This document shows positions 24,821-35,340 of a stretch of 64,000 nucleotides of DNA, one piece after another; the stretch's first letter is position 1; each line of letters begins with the position of its first letter. The notes below the pieces were generated by a model that did no database searches, was not told the origin of the DNA, and worked only from the letters and a program-made list of their open reading frames with translations. Source of the DNA: Patagioenas fasciata (Eukaryota > Chordata > Aves > Columbiformes > Columbidae); NCBI RefSeq assembly GCF_037038585.1, contig NC_092523.1:2175001-2239000 (forward strand), in the 5' to 3' direction. Both the position numbers and the translations under genes were made by a program.

Positions 24821-27800
24821 GTGAGAAACGGGGCGCGGAAAGAGAGCGGGGGACGCCACCCGTTAAACCGGGGAGGCCGAGGGAGAACCGGAGGGAAAAA
24901 CCTGTTGCTGCGGTGCCCGCACGCACAGCCGGTGCTCCGGGCGATTGCACCCCGGTGCCGAGTGCGTTTGCACCCCGCTGCTGTGCGTTTGAACACCGGT
25001 GCCGAGTGTGTTTACACGCCGGGGCTCTGTGCGTTTACACAGCGGTACCGGAGTGCGTTTGTACCCCCGGTACGGATGCGTTTGCACAGCCGGAGCTCGG
25101 TGCGGTTACACGCTCCGTGCTCGGTGCAGTTAGGCACCCGGTGCTCGGTGCATTCGCACACTCGATGCATTTGCAGACCCGGTGCTCGGGTGCAGTTACG
25201 CACCCGGAGCTCGTTGTATTTGCACACTGGGTGCATTTGCACACTGAGAGCTCGGTGCATTTGCAAACTCGTTGCATTTGCACACTCGGTGCACCCGCAC
25301 GGCCGGTGCGGTGTCCGGGCAGAGCCGGTGCCCTGGGGCGGGGGCTTCGGAGCGCGGTCCCGGGCGGGCACCGCGGGGCTCCCGGGGACGGTCCCGGCGC
25401 TGCCGCTTCCCTGCGCGGCCCCGCGGCTGCCGGAGCCGGGAGTTGGGATTTCTCGGGAACGAAGGGAAAGATCGTGAGGGATCTCGGCTGCGCAGGGAGA
25501 TTTTGTTTGTTTTTATTGCTTTTCTCTTTATTCCTTCTCTTTAGTTTCTCTTCTCTTCTCTTCTCTTCTCTTCTCTTCTCTTCTCTTCTCTTCTCTTCTC
25601 TTCTCTTCTCTTCTCTTCTCTTCTCTTCTCTTCTCTTTTCTCTTCTCTTCTCTTCCTCTCTTCCTTTCTTGTCCTCCCTCTTCTCTCTTCTTTGATTCCC
25701 GACTTGTGTCCGTTTATTTTCTCTTTGCTTCTCTCATTTTCTCTCTCTCCTTTTCTTATTTTCCTCTTTCATTTTCCTTCTCTGTCTGTGTCCTTTCCTT
25801 TCCTTTCCTTTCCTTTCCTTTCCTTTCCTTTCCTTTCCTTTCCTTTCCTTTCCTTTCCTTTCCTTTCCTTTCCTTTCCTCTCCCTGTCCATCGCTGTCCC
25901 CTCGCTGTCCCCGCCGCCATGCCCCGGGGGTCCCGATCAGGTTTATCTGCTCGGCACGGACCGGGGATCGCGGCCGCTGGCGGCGGCGCCCCGGGGCCCC
26001 GGAACCCGCTGCGGCCCGACCGGCCCGGCCCGGAGCGGCTCCGGCCCCTCCACCTGCTGCCCGGCCCTGCCCCCGGCCCGCCGTGTCCTCTTGCTTTCTC
26101 TTGCCTCTTCTTTCTCTGTTTATTATTATTTTCTTTTCTTTCCATCATTTCTTTCTACCTTTCCTTATTGCATTTGCTTTATCTTTCTTTGATCTTTTCT
26201 TACCCTCTTGCTTTCCTTCTTTTTTTCTTTCCCACTTTCCTTTTCTCTTTCCTTCTCCCTTTCACATTTTCTTACTCTCTCTTTCCCTCTCTCTTCCCTT
26301 CTCTCTTTCACTCTTTCTTTTCCTTCTGGTCTTTGCCTTATTTTTTTTCCTTTCTCACTTCTCCCTTTGTATTTATCTCACTTTCTTACACTCTCTCTCT
26401 CTTTCTCCTCTCTTTAATCTTTTTCTCTCTCTGTTTTTTTCTCTGCCTTTCCCTTCTTTCTTTCCTCTTCCTCCTCTCCCCATCTATACTTTCTCTCCTT
26501 CTCCTTCTCCTTCTCCTTCTCCTTCTCCTTCTCCTTCTCCTTCTCCTTCTCCTTCTCCTTCTCCTTCTCCTTCTCCTTCTCCTTCTCCTTCTCTTTCTCC
26601 TTCTCTTTCTCCTTCTCTTTCTCCTTCTCTTTCTCCTTCTCTTTCTCCTTCTCTTTCTCCTTCTCTTTCTCCTTCTCTTCTCTTCTCTTCTCTTCTCTTC
26701 TCTTCTCTTCTCTTCTCTTCTCTTCTCTTCTCTTCTCTTCTCTTCTCTTCTCTTCTCTTCTCTTCTCTTCTCTTCTCTTCTCTTCTCACTTTTCTTTCTT
26801 TCTGCAATTTTGGCTCAGGGAAGGTTCCCAGGGCCTCCCCAACACCCCTTCTCTCTCCTCCCCGCTCTCCCCCACACCTCCCAGTCCCACCACGGGGAAA
26901 ACGCAGGTTTGGGAGGGCCGGGAGGTGCCACCCGCTGACCCCGTTGTGTGTCCGCAGGGAGCGAGGTGTCCCAGGAGAGCCTCCTGCTGCACGGCCCCTT
27001 CGCCCGCAAGCCCAAGCGCATCCGCACGGCCTTCTCGCCATCGCAGCTGCTGCGCCTGGAACGGGCCTTCGAGAAGAACCACTACGTGGTGGGTGCCGAG
27101 CGCAAGCAGCTGGCCAGCAGCCTCAGCCTCTCCGAGACCCAGGTACGGCCACCGGTCCCACTGTCTGTCTGTCTGTCCGTCCAGTTCAGCATCAGCGACC
27201 GCACCGACCCCGCTGCGCTTTGCATAAATCCCAGCTGGGTTCGGCTGGGAATCCTGCGTTGAAATGGGGGCCGAACCGTGCGGATTGGTGATATTTTAGT
27301 ATATGGGGTATTTTATTTTTCCGCGGCGTTTGGTCATTACGATCACCCAGCTTGAGGTTTGCGTCGTGCTGCTCTCCGGAGTGGTTTTCTGGTGTTATTT
27401 CTTGCTTGTTCGGGGTGTTTTCCCTGAGAGTTTTAAAAATGCAGTCAAAAGAAGGAGCAGCAGCATGAGTCCCTTCCCCAGTTGTGCTTCGGTGTTGGAC
27501 ACAAACACCACGGGGCCCGAAAGTCAGGATGGGTGTGATGCTGGCACTGATTTCAGCTGCAACTTTCTGATTTTTAGTGAAGACATTTCAGAGGTGTTTA
27601 GATATGGGAGAACCGGGGGGATGAAGGGAAACGGAAAGGCAAACGGTGCTGGGGGAAAACAGGAGTCAGGGCTGAGCATCCGTGTGTGTGTGTCCGAGGT
27701 CGGTGTCTTGGTGAGCAGCTGTTCCCAAAGATTCACCCGTAATATTCAGTAACTGAATGCACAGAGAAAGTTTTCTCCAAATTCTGGGTAGGTAGTTTGG

Positions 27801-30800
27801 CCTATTCTCTGAAATAATTTATTTTCTATCCTTTAATTCAATTGGAAAATAAAGCTGGAGCTGTGGGTGTTCCCAGTTACCGCCTCGGTGAGGAAAACCT
27901 CCAAATACATCCTTGCAGAGGGAATTTAATGGGAGGAAAATGTCACTGGCACGGGGACAGCGGGAAGGTGACGGTGTGGATATCGGGGAGAACGCCCCAA
28001 AAATCCAGAGGCTGTTTGTGTTGTGGTGCTGATGCCGTCCCGACCTCCCGGCTTGGAGGGCACAGGAGGAGCCGGCATCACAACCCATGTTCTCGCTGCT
28101 TCTCTCACCTTTTGGGGATGAAAATGGTGTTAAAAGGAAAAACAAAACGAAACAAAAGCAACCAAAAGGTCAAAGAACAAACAGCAACTTGTCCGGGTGG
28201 AAAGGGCGGCTGCGGGATGCCCGAGGGGGAGCTCAACCGGCCCTCGCATTCTGCAGCGTTGCCCCGAGCCTGAACGCAATAATGCAGTTTATTGGGGAAG
28301 CAGCAGAGGCATCCCGCCCTAAATCCGGGTGGAGATTAGAAACAGAGAGAGGCAATATGGATATATATTTGTACGCAGTGGTGTTTATTTTGTAGGGTGG
28401 TATTTGTGTGGTTTTGGAAAGCTCAGCGCAGGGTAATTCAGCACCTGAGCGTGGGTCACGGGCGGAGGCGTCCGCGGGGAAAAGAGCATCGGGCTCGGGG
28501 CCGGCGGCGGCAGCGAGTCAATTATTATTGTACATTATTGGTTTATTATTATTTTATAAGTCTATTACTTTAAATAATCTTTCTTTTAAAAAATACTTTA
28601 TTTTAATTATCTGGAGGGAAATAACCCCCATGTACGGAGGGGCATGGGATGGGGATCGAAGTACAGGTGCTGGTGGGGAGGGAGCAGCAGTCTGGCTGGT
28701 GGCTGGGCCCAAAGCAGGCATATTATTATTATTATAATTATAATTATAATTATTATTATTATTATTTAATCCATATCCTACATGCACGCAACCCTCCCGT
28801 GGAAAACTCCTCGCTGACACGCGTCCTTTGTGTGACACCGGGTGGCACAGCCGCATTTCCCCCCTGCAGACACCCAGCCCCAGGGCCGAACCCGCGGGTG
28901 GTGCGTTTCGTTATTTTCCAGTGGATTTAGCCGCTCCGAGAAGGCGCTGCCGGTTACGGCTCTGCCTGCCCCTATTTCCCAGCTGCTTTTTGCCCCTGGA
29001 AAAGGGAGTTTTGCCATTTCTTGGGGTCCCCCAGCCGGGGAGCAACACCTGGAGCAGCCCCGGGGGAAGGTGCAAAGGGGACAGGTACCTGCCCAGCATC
29101 AGGAAATGCCTTGGGATACAGGGTGGGGAAGGGCAGGCGTGTTTAACCCCTTCCCGTCCTTTCTCCTGCCGAGTCTGGGATGAGAAAGGCCCATGCAACA
29201 GTGACAAAAAGTAGAAAAAGGGAATGGGAGAAAATCCAGCAGCAGCACAAGGTCCCGAAGCAAACGTGTGTGTTGGAGAATGGGATGAGGCTGGAGGGCT
29301 CTGGGGTGGCTTGTGCAAGAGGAGACGTGGGGACACGTGGTGCGTGTGAGCTGGTGGCACAAGGAGCGTGACGGTTGGGGTGTCATGGGGTGGGATACGT
29401 GGGGCGGGGAGCAGCTGGGGGTACAACACTGTGCCCATCACCGGTGGCATCGGGTCGTTTCACCTCCTTGGGGAGCGCGCTGGGCTGGGGAATAACTTCC
29501 CTGAGTTAGTTTTGCACGATGCAGCCCGCATCTCCCCCCCCAGCATGGGGTGCAAACCCCCTTGGGGTCTCAAATCTGTACCCCCAAAGCAAAGGCCTCA
29601 CCCCAGATCCTGCCAGCGGGAAGTTTTGGGGTGATCATGGGGGCACCGTAAATCTGAGCATCCCCTCCTGACTTTGAGGTGATCATGGGGTCATCGCAAA
29701 TCTGAGCATCCCCTCCCGGCTTTGGGGTGATGATGTGGGCACCATAAATCTGAGCATCTCCTCACAGCTTTGAGGTGATGATGTGGGTGCCATAAATCTG
29801 AGCATCCCCTCCTGGCTTTGGGGTGATGATGTGAGCACCATAAATCTGAGCATCTCCTCACAGCTTTGAGGTGATGATGTGGGTGCCATAAATCTGAGCA
29901 TCCCCTCCTGGCTTTGGGGTGATGATGTGGGCACTGTAAATCTGAGCATCCCCTCCCAGCTTTGGGGTGATGATGTGGGCGCCATAAATCCCCGCATCCC
30001 CTCCCAGCGTCGTGCATGCAGGGACAGGCAGTGGTCCCCAGCTGAGGACCATCCCCAAAAACAAGCTCTTAAAAGTTCTGGGGTGTTTTTTAGAAGAGAA
30101 GTCCTGGCTGGGACTGCAGGCGTAGCTGAGGGTGCCTGGGGAGCTCTGCTGCCCTTGGAGGGGGTGGCACATTGGGGTGACAGCCCGGGTGTCACTGTGT
30201 CTGTCCCCAGATGATGGGGCTGGTCCCTCTCAGTCACTGGCCAGACCCATCTTTGTGCTCCCAGCCTTCGGCAGCGTTTGGGTTGGTGTCCAGGGGAGCT
30301 GCGCACGAAGCCGCTGGATTTTAATTGTCCCCACGTGGCGATGGCAATGTCACCTTTCGGCCAGAGCTGATTCTCTGGGTCCCGAAGCAGAGTGTGATTT
30401 CCAGGGGGATGTGACAGCCCGGAGGGTGCAGTGGATGGGAGCTGTGTCCAGAGGCAGCACCGGGATGCAGGAGCCGTGCAGGGACCATCCCCATCCCTTA
30501 GGGATGCTGGTGACATTGGTGTGCTGGGCAGGGACCCCGGGAGCATCACAGCAGTTGGATGCGCAAACACCCGGCGTGACAACAGTTAATGGCATGGGGG
30601 TTTGGGAAGGGATAAAACCCCCAAGCTTGGGGGTTTAAACCAATTACTCCTGGAGTCAGGATGAGGCTCGTAGGGGGCAGCTTATCCCCCCATGTCCCAC
30701 TGTGAGGTTCTCACACTTCTCTCATCACAGCTTCTGGTCTGCTGGAGACCAGGGATCGGAGGGGTCGGGGAGCCCGTCCGGCCTGGAATCGTCCTTGTTC

Positions 30801-33053
30801 CCGCAGGAGAGTCGGGAAGCGCCGGGAGCCTCATCCCGTCCCCGGCCGTTTTCACCGAGCTGGGGAGCAAAGGATTTACACACCAGAGCCGCTTCACACC
30901 CACCCCAGATTTCCACAAGAGCCTCACTCAAGCATCTTAATTGCTTTATGCCTTAGTTTCCCCTTCGATAATTCAAGGATAAGGCAACTTCCCCGCTCCC
31001 AGAGGTCTGAGAGCTTTAATTAAAGTTTGCAAAGTGCTTTGCAGTCCTTGAATGAAAGGCAGCAGCTCAGTATTGTTCCAGAAATGCCCCAAAGCTAGGA
31101 AAGCAAATGGGTTGAGTCCAGGGCGGGGGGGTTATATTATATCCTGGTGCCATAAAGCAGCTGTTTCAATAGACCAAGCATGCTTTAAAGTCAAGGGCTC
31201 GTCCTGCTTCTTGCAGCACCCTGCGAGGGTTTTGCTCACCTGGGGGATGCAGCGAGGTGTGAACACCGGCCTTCGCCTCACTGGGAAAGGCTCCGGAGCG
31301 GAAAGCGCTGCCTGCAGTTAATGCTGAAGGAGAAGAAGGGACAGGGGGTGACAGTCCTGGGGGATGAGGGGCTGCGGGCGCTGCGTCACCTGCAAGCGGG
31401 TAAATGCTTCAGCCTGGCCTGTGTTGGGCTGGCAGCGGCAGCCGAGCAGCGGCACCTAGTGTCCTGCGGGCCCGGGAGAGCGGGCAGCACCGCACCGCTG
31501 CCCGCAGCATCCTGCATCCCTCACTGCAGCATCCTGCATCCCTCACTGCAGCACCGCACCGCTGCCCGCAGCATCCTGCATCCCTCACTGCAGCATCCTG
31601 CATCCCTCACTGCAGCACTGCACCGCTGCCCGCAGCATCCTGCATCCCTCACTGTAGCATCCTGTGTCCCTAACTGCAGCATCCTGCATCCCTAACTGCA
31701 GCATCTACACTGCTGCCTGCAGCATCCTGCATCCCTCACTGCAGCATCCCCACCTCTGCTTGCAGCATTTGCACCGCTGCCTGCAGTATTCTGTAGTATG
31801 GAGAGGGTCGGGCTCTGCTCCCCAGGAACAAGCACCAGAGGCAGAGGAAACGGCCTCAAGTTGCACCAGGGGAGGTTGAGGTTGGATCTGGGAACAATTT
31901 CTTCTCCAAAGGGCTGTGGGGCATTGGAACAGGCTGCCCAGGGCAGTGCTGGAGTCACCATCCCTGGAGGGCTGGACAGACGGACAGGAGGTTCTCAGGA
32001 CATGGGGCAGGGACAGGGGTGGGGGAACAGTTGGACTCGATGATCTTGAGGGTCTTTTCCAACCAAAACGGTTCAGTGATCCTCAGCTGCAGCACCCTGC
32101 ATGCCCAGCCACATGGGTGCCCACAGCACGGCCCCCCCCCACCAACCACAGGGGTGCTCTGAGCACCCCAAACCCACCACCGTGTCTGTGCTGCCGTGTC
32201 CAGCCCCCCATGGGGCTCAGCGCTGCCATCGGGGGGTGCAGGGTGGGAGGGTGATGCTCAGGCAGAGGAGGGTGTCATGTCCACGGATGGAGACCCCGCT
32301 GCGTCACTGGGCTCCTGGGACAGCGTTTGGCCACCGTTGTGGTGGAAAAGGTTTCCTGACACCTCAGTGAGGTAAATTAATTATAATTGTAATTATAATC
32401 TATCTATAATTAGCTACCCGGTTACACAGAGTCCGGCCCATGATGCCGCCCGGGCGCTGGGCCGCAGGTCCTGGCTGGAGCTGTGGGGCCAGCTCTGCGT
32501 GTCACCCCACGGGGCTGTTGGGTTCAGCTGCTCCCGCTGCCCTGTGCCCATCACCAGACACCGGGGTGATGGGCACCGGGGTCGTGGTGCTGGAAGGAGG
32601 GTCCCATGTGGCTGCAGACCCCGTGGCTGAGGTGGGGCTGAGTGTCCTTCACCCCTCTTGGGGCTCAGCAAGGCTGGGAGGTGCAGCAGCACCATGTTTG
32701 TCCCCTTGTCCCACCTTGCTGCAGACACATGGGAAACCGAGGCAGGATAGGGTGGCCAGGGGAGCACAGGGGACACAGGGACATCTTTTCTGCTCATCTC
32801 CAAGGAACATGGAGCTCGCTGCCTGGTTGCAGCACTGTCCATCACCGGGACCCCCCCAGCGCTGATCTCTCCCTCTCCCCCCCAGGTGAAAGTTTGGTTC
32901 CAGAACAGGAGGACGAAATACAAACGGCAGAAGCTGGAGGAGGAAGGACCCGACTCGGATCAGAAGAAGAAAGGTTCCCACCACATCAACCGATGGCGTC
33001 TCGCCACCAAGCAGTCGAGCGGAGAAGACATCGACGTCACCTCCAACGACTAA
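24454..33053 (+). CDS. EMX1: Homeobox protein EMX1, complete, three exons (24454-24820, 26958-27142, 32886-33053)
   Basis: The spliced frame gives 239 residues, a little shorter than mammalian EMX1; the difference lies in the N-terminal Gly/Ala-rich linker. EMX1 is a nuclear homeodomain transcription factor (empty spiracles family) that specifies dorsal telencephalon. In order: [16 protein letters not shown], with an eh1-like Groucho-binding motif FTIESLV at 10-16; an Ala/Pro-rich linker; a hexapeptide-like FYPWVL at 107-112; a homeodomain at about 141-200 with Trp188, Phe189, Gln190 (position 50), Asn191 (position 51) and Arg193; and the acidic tail ending EDIDVTSND. The intron between homeodomain positions 44 and 45 is a classic site. 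The start MFQPxAKR is invariant in the family and AACCATGT is an acceptable context. HHINRWR and EDIDVTSND favour EMX1, and SPR/SFXN5 synteny excludes EMX2. Confidence 0.97.
24918..25318. repeat. Degenerate minisatellite in EMX1 intron 1
   Basis: About 15 imperfect copies of a roughly 20-30 base unit CGGTGCTCGGTGCATTTGCA-CACC, beginning less than 100 bp after the exon 1 donor. It is CpG-rich at the left and AT-richer at the right, as if CpGs decay with distance from the island. Confidence 0.85.
25543..25675. repeat. (TTCTC)n pentanucleotide array in EMX1 intron 1
   Basis: About 25 TTCTC units, almost perfect, with one TTTTC variant near 25,635. Confidence 0.95.
25793..25880. repeat. (TTTCC)n pentanucleotide array in EMX1 intron 1
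   Basis: About 17 perfect CCTTT units. Unique GC-rich sequence follows (25,880-26,090). Confidence 0.95.
25880..26090. other. GC-rich island inside EMX1 intron 1
   Basis: CpG-dense unique sequence between two pyrimidine-rich tracts, with GGCGGCGGCGCCCCGGGGCC and repeated CGGCCC motifs. No splice-flanked exon or protein motif was seen. It could be an internal promoter or simply part of the EMX1 island. Confidence 0.4.
26091..26490. repeat. Polypyrimidine-rich stretch in EMX1 intron 1
   Basis: T/C content is very high on the + strand with no fixed unit. It joins the arrays on either side. Confidence 0.8.
26491..26787. repeat. (TTCTCC)n, (TTCTCCTTCTCT)n, (TTCTC)n composite array
   Basis: There are three successive blocks: hexamer to about 26,590, 12-mer to about 26,675, then pentamer (TTCTC) to 26,787. 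The array ends 170 bp before exon 2. Confidence 0.95.
26958..27142 (+). CDS. EMX1: EMX1 exon 2 (first 44 homeodomain positions)
   Basis: The acceptor TGTCCGCAG is followed by GGAGCGAG. The exon encodes residues 123-184: [20 protein letters not shown], then homeodomain helices 1 and 2, through SLSETQ. The donor is CAG|GTACGG at 27143. Conservation to human is almost complete from LLLHGPFAR onward. Confidence 0.97.
27143..28715. other. EMX1: EMX1 intron 2, left part
   Basis: Unique. AT-rich patches at 27,290-27,350 and 28,515-28,620 carry repeated TTATTATT and TTTAATTATC and could be regulatory. No exon seen. Confidence 0.45.
28720..28768. repeat. (TTA)n/(TAATTA) microsatellite
   Basis: ATTATTATTATTATAATTAT followed by its near mirror; partly palindromic. 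Confidence 0.9.
28769..29620. other. EMX1: EMX1 intron 2, middle
   Basis: Unique, nothing recognised. Confidence 0.5.
29622..30010. repeat. 48-bp minisatellite in EMX1 intron 2
   Basis: About 8 units of 48 bases, each with AAATCTGAGCATCCCCTCC and TTTGGGGTGATGATGTGGGC. In the middle, CTCCTCACAGCTTTGAGGTG units alternate with CCCTCCTGGCTTTGGGGTG units, making a 96-base dimer. Confidence 0.93.
30011..30944. other. EMX1: EMX1 intron 2, unique
   Basis: Nothing recognised. Confidence 0.5.
30945..31078 (+). mobile_element. MIR-type CORE-SINE remnant
   Basis: TTATGCCTTAGTTTCCCCTT, then GATAATTCAAGGATAAGG and TTTGCAAAGTGCTTTGCAGT with CCTTGAATGAAAGGC. This order matches the 3' half of ancient amniote MIR elements (GCCTCAGTTTCCCC ... 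TTTGTAAAGCGCTTTGAGAT ... TGAAAGGCGC). It is diverged, hence old. Confidence 0.6.
31490..31798. repeat. 22-bp minisatellite in EMX1 intron 2
   Basis: About 12 units of GCATCCTGCATCCCTCACTG+CA, interspersed with GCACCGCACCGCTGCCC segments to form larger repeats of about 60-65 bases. It abuts a CR1 copy. Confidence 0.9.
31800..32082 (+). mobile_element. CR1 LINE 3' fragment (type B) in EMX1 intron 2
   Basis: GAGGGTCGGGCTCTGCTCCC ... GATCTTGAGGGTCTTTTCCA; the tail is degraded (GGTTCAGTGATCC). Confidence 0.92.
32083..32885. other. EMX1: EMX1 intron 2, right part
   Basis: Unique, with an AT patch at 32,371-32,415 (AATTATAATTGTAATTATAA). The last 25 bp form the C-rich tract of the exon 3 acceptor. 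Confidence 0.5.
32886..33053 (+). CDS. EMX1: EMX1 exon 3 (recognition helix and C-terminus)
   Basis: The acceptor CCCCCCAG is followed by GTG AAA GTT TGG. The exon encodes residues 185-239 starting [16 protein letters not shown] (recognition helix), then [19 protein letters not shown] and the terminal EDIDVTSND, with stop TAA at 33051-33053. The frame is phase 0 and joins exon 2 exactly. Confidence 0.97.
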   Translation: MKVWFQNRRTKYKRQKLEEEGPDSDQKKKGSHHINRWRLATKQSSGEDIDVTSND

Positions 33054-33615
33054 GGCAGGGACAGGCTCCTGGTGCAGCCGCCATGGAGAGGAACCCGGGG
33101 GAGGCCGGGGGGACACAGGTGGCATCACCAAACGAACTCTAGGGACGTCGCCGAAGCCACCGCCCGCTGCTTTTCCTCCGGGGTGACCCGCGCCCCGTCC
33201 CCCCCGTCACCCGGGGCACCCTCGGAGCTGCTTTTGGGGAAGCTCCCGCCGCCGAACCGAGGAAGAGGAGGCACCAGGGCGCCCGCGGCCCCGGGACGCG
33301 ACCGCGCATCCTCCTCCGCGCTGGGACCGTCCGTCGGCTGTGACATCCGATCCAAACGTCCTACCTAGAAGCTCAATGTACCCAACCCCTTTTTCATTTT
33401 CCTTTTTATTTTTCACTCTTTTTTTTTTTTTAAATCTCCATCGTTTGGCCTCCTCCTTTTCTCTCTTCTTTTTTTTTAATTTACACAGTTTTATTTTAAT
33501 TTATTCTTTTATTTGGTGCCTGTGTGCGTGCGTTCCCTGTCGTAGGTAGTCGGTCAGCAGCTGTAGCGTGTGTTACTGCGTGGTAATAAAAACAACAAGC
33601 AAAATGCTCTGGCAC
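33054..33615 (+). other. EMX1: EMX1 3' UTR with poly(A) signal at 33585-33590
   Basis: Downstream of the stop there is GC-rich sequence, then T-rich sequence (33395-33520), then a canonical AATAAA at 33585-33590. A GT-rich stretch (GTGTCTGG TTGCATTGG TGGAGG) about 30 bp beyond could be the downstream processing element. The 3' UTR would be about 550 bases. Confidence 0.65.
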
Positions 33616-34018
33616 CGTGTCTGGTTGCATTGGTGGAGGTGGCTGGAGTGGGGGGACAAGGGCACTGTCCCCTCCACCATCGCAGGACACCAGTGGCCTT
33701 GTGGGGATGGGAACTGGGGGGCACTGGGGAGGGACGGGGCCAGGGGGTGGGGATGAGGATGAGGATGGGTGAGGAAGGGGGCGGCCGTGGGTATGACAGG
33801 TATGTGACAGCTTCACACCTGCGCCGGGATTGAATGGCGGGGAGCGGCTCCCCAGGGCTCTGATCCCTCCTGCGCCCCCCGGAATGTCCCCCCAGCCCTG
33901 GGGACAGCCTGGGTGCTCCTGAGAGCCACAGCCATGAGGGATGGGGGCTGGGGGACACGGGGGACAAAGGTTGGGTGTCGTTCCCAAGTCTTGATGGAGT
34001 TCGGGGGAAGGACACATC
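33616..34018. other. EMX1 3' flank
   Basis: Unique GC-rich sequence; nothing recognised. Confidence 0.5.
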
Positions 34019-34735
34019 ATAAATATACATATACATATACATATATATAAAAGTATCTTTAAAAATCCATAGACACATATATAGGATATACCATATATAC
34101 ACACATGATACACATACATATATACATGCACACAATATATACACATATTTGTGTATATATTGTATTTTATAATGTAGATTTTATATATGATATATGCACA
34201 ATATACACACTTGTGTATATAATGTGTATATATTTTAGAATGCATCTTTTATATATACACAATATACACACATTTGTGTATATAATGTGTATATATTGTA
34301 TTTTAGAATGCATCTTTTATATATTATATATACACAATATACACACATCTGTGTATATAATGTGTATATATTTAATAATGCATCTTTTATATATATACAC
34401 ACATTTGTATATATAATGTATATATTTAATAATGCATCTTTTATATATACACAATATACACACATTTGTGTATATATTGTATTTTATAATGTATTTTATA
34501 TATATTATATATTTTAATCATATATATACACATAATATATACATGTATATATATAGTGTATATATGTTGTATTTTATAATGTTATAATGATATATAATCA
34601 TAGATAAAGATAATAGAGATATACATATAATAGGTAAAATATAATTATATGTTTATATCTTTACATATTATGTATTTTATTCTATATTATATATATTATA
34701 TTTGTATATATATATTTATATACACATACGCACAA
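34019..34735. repeat. AT-rich TATATACACA minisatellite
   Basis: Units of about 54-70 bases anchored by AATGCATCTTTTATATAT (about 34242, 34310, 34380, 34434) and by ACACATTTGTGTATATA, a near-palindrome. Simple (TA)n/(ATAC)n sequence flanks the units. Confidence 0.92.
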
Positions 34736-35340
34736 ATATAATAATTCCTGCTGTTGGGAACATCCCCTCGTGCTGCAGGGAAAAGCCCCATCCCTGGACC
34801 CTTTTCCCCTGTAAAACCAGCCCATAAATAGCTTGGGGTTTTTTTCTGACGAGCCCTTTCCATCCCAACGTCCCACTGTCCATCCCACGAACAGGACAGA
34901 GGACACACCACACCGCCAAGTCTTTTCCATCCATTTATTCCAGCCCGATCGAGTGTTACACCAAGTGTGGGGTCGCTATCTCCACCGAGAAGGTTAAAAA
35001 GAGCCGGTGGGGCGCGGGGACCCCCCTGGAAGACGTGTCGGTGCCGGCGGGTGACCCCCATCCCGTGGACGCGGTTCTGGGGTGCGTGCGCATCGGGCGC
35101 CGGAGGGTGATTGTGCGAGAAGGACGTGGGGTCCAAAATAAGCCATAAAAAAGGGGGAAAAAGAAATCTAGAAGGAGCTGAGCTGTGCCCGAGCTGGAGG
35201 GCAGGTTGAGGACACGGGTGACACCTCCCAAGGGTGTCCCCTGCTTGTCCCCGGCCGGCTCGGGGAGCAGCCAGCACACACATCTTCCAGAAGGGCCCCC
35301 AAACTTCTCGCTGGCACCTCGTGCCGCAGCCTGGTCCTCA
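34736..35340. other. EMX1-SFXN5 interval, unique
   Basis: A GC-rich block at 34,960-35,120 has high CpG. No gene recognised on either strand. Confidence 0.45.

Noticed and set aside
24256-25695. 479-codon open frame over EMX1 exon 1
   Set aside because: Only 24454-24820 is coding; upstream is 5' flank and downstream is an intronic minisatellite. The donor at 24821 and EMX1 homology fix the exon.
25706-27291. Open frames of over 400 codons rich in Leu/Ser/Phe
   Set aside because: Translations of polypyrimidine arrays in EMX1 intron 1.
33496-34245. 249-codon minus-strand open frame overlapping the EMX1 3' flank
   Set aside because: Its N-terminal half is the AT-rich minisatellite; the rest shows no recognised domain.
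34696-35283. 195-codon minus-strand open frame in GC-rich DNA
   Set aside because: No recognisable motif, and its end lies in TATATA repeat; stop-poor because of GC content.
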